Origin: Actinomycetes bacterium
Lineage (GTDB): Bacteria > Actinomycetota > CALGFH01
Reading direction: 5' to 3'
DNA length: 7,729 nucleotides
Assembly (NCBI GenBank): GCA_030152105.1
Contig: JASLIH010000132.1
Span: forward strand, 1 to 7,729
Shown: positions 5,843-7,729 of the stretch, one piece after another
How positions within the stretch are numbered: the stretch's first letter is position 1
Layout of the letters: each line of letters opens with the position of its first letter
The notes under the pieces: model-generated
What the model was told of the DNA's origin: nothing
Seen by the model: only the letters and a program-made list of their open reading frames with translations
Databases searched by the model: none
Position numbers and translations under genes: made by a program

Positions 5843-7726
5843 ATGGACAAACCCGAAGACCCCACCGCGGCCGCCGGCGACGGCCTGACCGTGGGGCGGC
5901 AGACGCCGTTGGAACCCGACGGCCTCGATGGGCCGAGCCCGTTCCCGCCCATCGCCGAGTACGCGTTCCTGTCCGACTGCGAGACCAACGCGCTGATCGC
6001 GCCCAGCGGCAACGTCGAGTGGCTGTGCTCACCCCGGCCCGACGGGCGCAGCGTGTTCGCCGCCATGCTGGACCGGGCCGCCGGCGGCTTCCGGCTCGGC
6101 CCGACCGGGGTCGCGGTGCCGGCCGGGCGGCGCTACCTGCCGGGGACGCTGGTCCTGGAGACGACCTGGCGGGCCCGGGGCGGCTGGATCGTGGTCCGGG
6201 ACGCCATGTGCGTCGGCCCCTGGTACCACCAGCAGCGCCGGTCCGGGACCCACCGGCGGCCCCCGACCGACTTCGAGGCCGAGCACATCCTGCTCCGCAC
6301 GGTGAAGTGCATCATCGGCAAGGTCGAGCTGAGCCTGGACTGCGAGCCGGTGTTCAACTACGGCCGCACCGAGGCCCGCTGGGAGTACTCCGGCCAGGGC
6401 TACGGGGAGGCCATCGCCCACGGCGGCGAGGGCGACGTCCAGCTGCGGCTGGTCACCGACCTCAGAGTCGGCTTCGAGGGCCGCGGCGCCCACGCCCGGA
6501 CCACCCTGCGGGAGGGCGACCGGGCCTTCGCCGCCCTGTGCTGGCCACGCTCGCAGTGGTCGGCCTCCGAGGAGTACTGGGCCGAGCGGGCCCCGCCGGC
6601 CAACGCCGACGAGGCGTTCGAGCGGATGGAGCGGACGTCGGAGTTCTGGCGGGGCTGGATCAACCAGGGCGTCTTCCCCGAGCACCGCTGGCAGAGCCAC
6701 CTCCAGCGCAGCGCCCTGACCCTCAAGGGTCTGACGTATGCACCCACCGGGGCGCTGCTGGCGGCGGCGGCCACCTCGCTGCCCGAGACCCCCGGCGGCT
6801 CGCGCAACTACGACTACCGCTACACCTGGATCCGCGACGCCACCTTCATGCTCTGGGGCCTGTACACCCTCGGGTTCGAGCGCGAGGCGAACGACTTCTT
6901 CTACTTCGTGGCCGACGTCTGCGACGGCGAGGAGGACGAGCTCCAGATCATGTACGGGGTCGGGGGCGAGGAGGAGCTGCCCGAGGAGGAGCTCGAGCAC
7001 CTGAGCGGGTACGAGGACGCCCGGCCGGTCCGGATCGGCAACGCCGCCGCCACCCAGCGCCAGCACGACGTCTGGGGGGCGGTGCTCGACTCGGTCTACC
7101 TGCACACCAAGTCCCGCGACTACCTGCCCGAGCGGGTCTGGCCGATGCTCAAGCGGGCCGTCGAGTGCGCGATCGCCAACTGGAGCAAGCCCGACCAGGG
7201 GATCTGGGAGGTCAGGGGCCCGCCCCGGCACTTCACCTCCTCCAAGCTGATGTGCTGGGTGGCCTGCGACCGGGGGGCGCGGCTGGCCAAGCTGCACGGC
7301 GACCGCGACCTGGCCACCACCTGGCGCAAGGCGGCCGAGGAGATCCACGCCGACATCTGCGAGCACGGGCTCGACGAGCGGGGCGTGTTCGTCCAGCACT
7401 ACGAGACCACCGCCCTGGACGCCTCGGTCCTGCTCATGCCGCTGCTGCGGTTCCTGCCCCCCGAGGACCCCCGGATCCGCGACACCGTCCTGGCCATCGC
7501 CGACGAGCTGACCGTCGACGAGCTGGTGCTGCGCTACCGGGTCGAGGAGACCGACGACGGGCTCAGCGGCGAGGAGGGCACCTTCACGATCTGTTCGTTC
7601 TGGCTCGTGGCGGCGCTGGTCGAGATCGGCGAGCTGGACCAGGCGCGCAAGCTGTGCGAGCGGCTGCTCGCCTACGCCAGCCAGCTGGACTTCGCAGCCG
7701 GGCTTCAGTTCGGCGCCGCTTATTGA
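5843..7726 (+). CDS. GH15 trehalase-like glycoside hydrolase, C-terminus abnormal at window edge
   Basis: A 627-residue glycoside hydrolase family 15 protein, closest in remembered pattern to the mycobacterial phosphate-dependent trehalase (Rv2402 type), which splits trehalose to two glucoses. The N-terminal beta-sandwich domain (residues about 35-270) starts FPPIAEYAFLSDCETNALIAP and has RRYLPGTLVLETTW. The (alpha/alpha)6 barrel (about 280 onward) has SLPETPGGSRNYDYRYTW (312-329) with IRDA (330-333), IMYGVGGE (369-376), GIWEVRG (453-459, Glu456 as likely general acid), HFTSSKLMCWVACDRGA (463-479) and EEGTFTICSFWLVAAL (577-592). After YAS (611-613) similarity stops: the family continues with a YAEE(I/L)-containing motif holding the expected general base, then GNFPQAFTHL. 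Here 14 unrelated residues and TGA follow, 3 bases from the window end. No other frame of the last 60 bases recovers the motif. Glucoamylase specificity is the alternative. No signal peptide, so probably cytosolic. Follows the SARP gene by 22 nt. Confidence 0.9.
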   Translation: MDKPEDPTAAAGDGLTVGRQTPLEPDGLDGPSPFPPIAEYAFLSDCETNALIAPSGNVEWLCSPRPDGRSVFAAMLDRAAGGFRLGPTGVAVPAGRRYLPGTLVLETTWRARGGWIVVRDAMCVGPWYHQQRRSGTHRRPPTDFEAEHILLRTVKCIIGKVELSLDCEPVFNYGRTEARWEYSGQGYGEAIAHGGEGDVQLRLVTDLRVGFEGRGAHARTTLREGDRAFAALCWPRSQWSASEEYWAERAPPANADEAFERMERTSEFWRGWINQGVFPEHRWQSHLQRSALTLKGLTYAPTGALLAAAATSLPETPGGSRNYDYRYTWIRDATFMLWGLYTLGFEREANDFFYFVADVCDGEEDELQIMYGVGGEEELPEEELEHLSGYEDARPVRIGNAAATQRQHDVWGAVLDSVYLHTKSRDYLPERVWPMLKRAVECAIANWSKPDQGIWEVRGPPRHFTSSKLMCWVACDRGARLAKLHGDRDLATTWRKAAEEIHADICEHGLDERGVFVQHYETTALDASVLLMPLLRFLPPEDPRIRDTVLAIADELTVDELVLRYRVEETDDGLSGEEGTFTICSFWLVAALVEIGELDQARKLCERLLAYASQLDFAAGLQFGAAY

Positions 7727-7729
7727 ATT

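Noticed and set aside
6968..6993. Direct repeat GAGGAGGAGCT (6968-6978 and 6983-6993) in the GH15 gene
   Set aside because: It encodes EEELP-EEELE in a segment that has about the same length in remembered mycobacterial homologues, so it is probably ordinary acidic sequence and codon bias, not a recent duplication.
6029..7399. 456-residue minus-strand open frame opposite the GH15 gene
   Set aside because: Same reason; the plus strand encodes a clear GH15 protein with conserved motifs throughout.

Overview
The window is very G+C-rich (roughly three quarters by eye, with nearly every third codon position G or C). It looks chromosomal and comes from a high-GC actinobacterium. Three things point there: an SARP/AfsR-type regulator (winged helix + BTAD + NB-ARC), an atypical SDR family common in actinobacteria, and a GH15 protein that closely resembles the mycobacterial trehalase family as I remember it. 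I cannot name a genus. There are no RNA genes, insertion sequences, CRISPR arrays or phage genes that I can support. The window opens inside a gene, and its last gene ends abnormally a few bases before the right edge, so both edges may be contig ends.

Layout. (1) Bases 2-172: 3' end of cytidine deaminase (cdd). It overlaps by 4 nt with era (169-1050), the ribosome-assembly GTPase. This is a conserved housekeeping pair. (2) 1071-2051: an atypical NAD(P)-binding SDR protein, 20 nt after era with a good ribosome binding site, probably on the same transcript. (3) 2052-2444, minus strand: a small NTF2/SnoaL-like protein whose stop codon directly abuts the SDR stop codon. A hairpin spans the junction. 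(4) 2445-2544: a 100-bp divergent intergenic region with no TA dinucleotide, hence no TANNNT -10 box, but with an imperfect direct repeat. (5) 2545-5820: a 1091-residue SARP-type regulator with an NB-ARC STAND ATPase and a TPR-like C-terminus. (6) 5843-7726: a GH15 trehalase-like glycoside hydrolase, 22 nt downstream of the regulator.

How the genes may work together. cdd-era(-SDR) is a housekeeping unit for pyrimidine salvage and 30S maturation. The regulator and the trehalase-like gene form a second likely transcription unit, suggesting that a large signal-sensing STAND regulator is tied to trehalose or alpha-glucan breakdown. That link is inferred from spacing only.

Items most worth a second look: the regulator-trehalase coupling; a perfect 12-bp inverted repeat inside the regulator gene, where the protein also seems to carry a family-atypical linker; a lone TTA leucine codon in the regulator; and loss of the conserved C-terminal motif, with the expected catalytic base, from the GH15 protein at the window edge. 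I found no convincing wholly new system. The annotation is mostly of known families in an unusual local arrangement.
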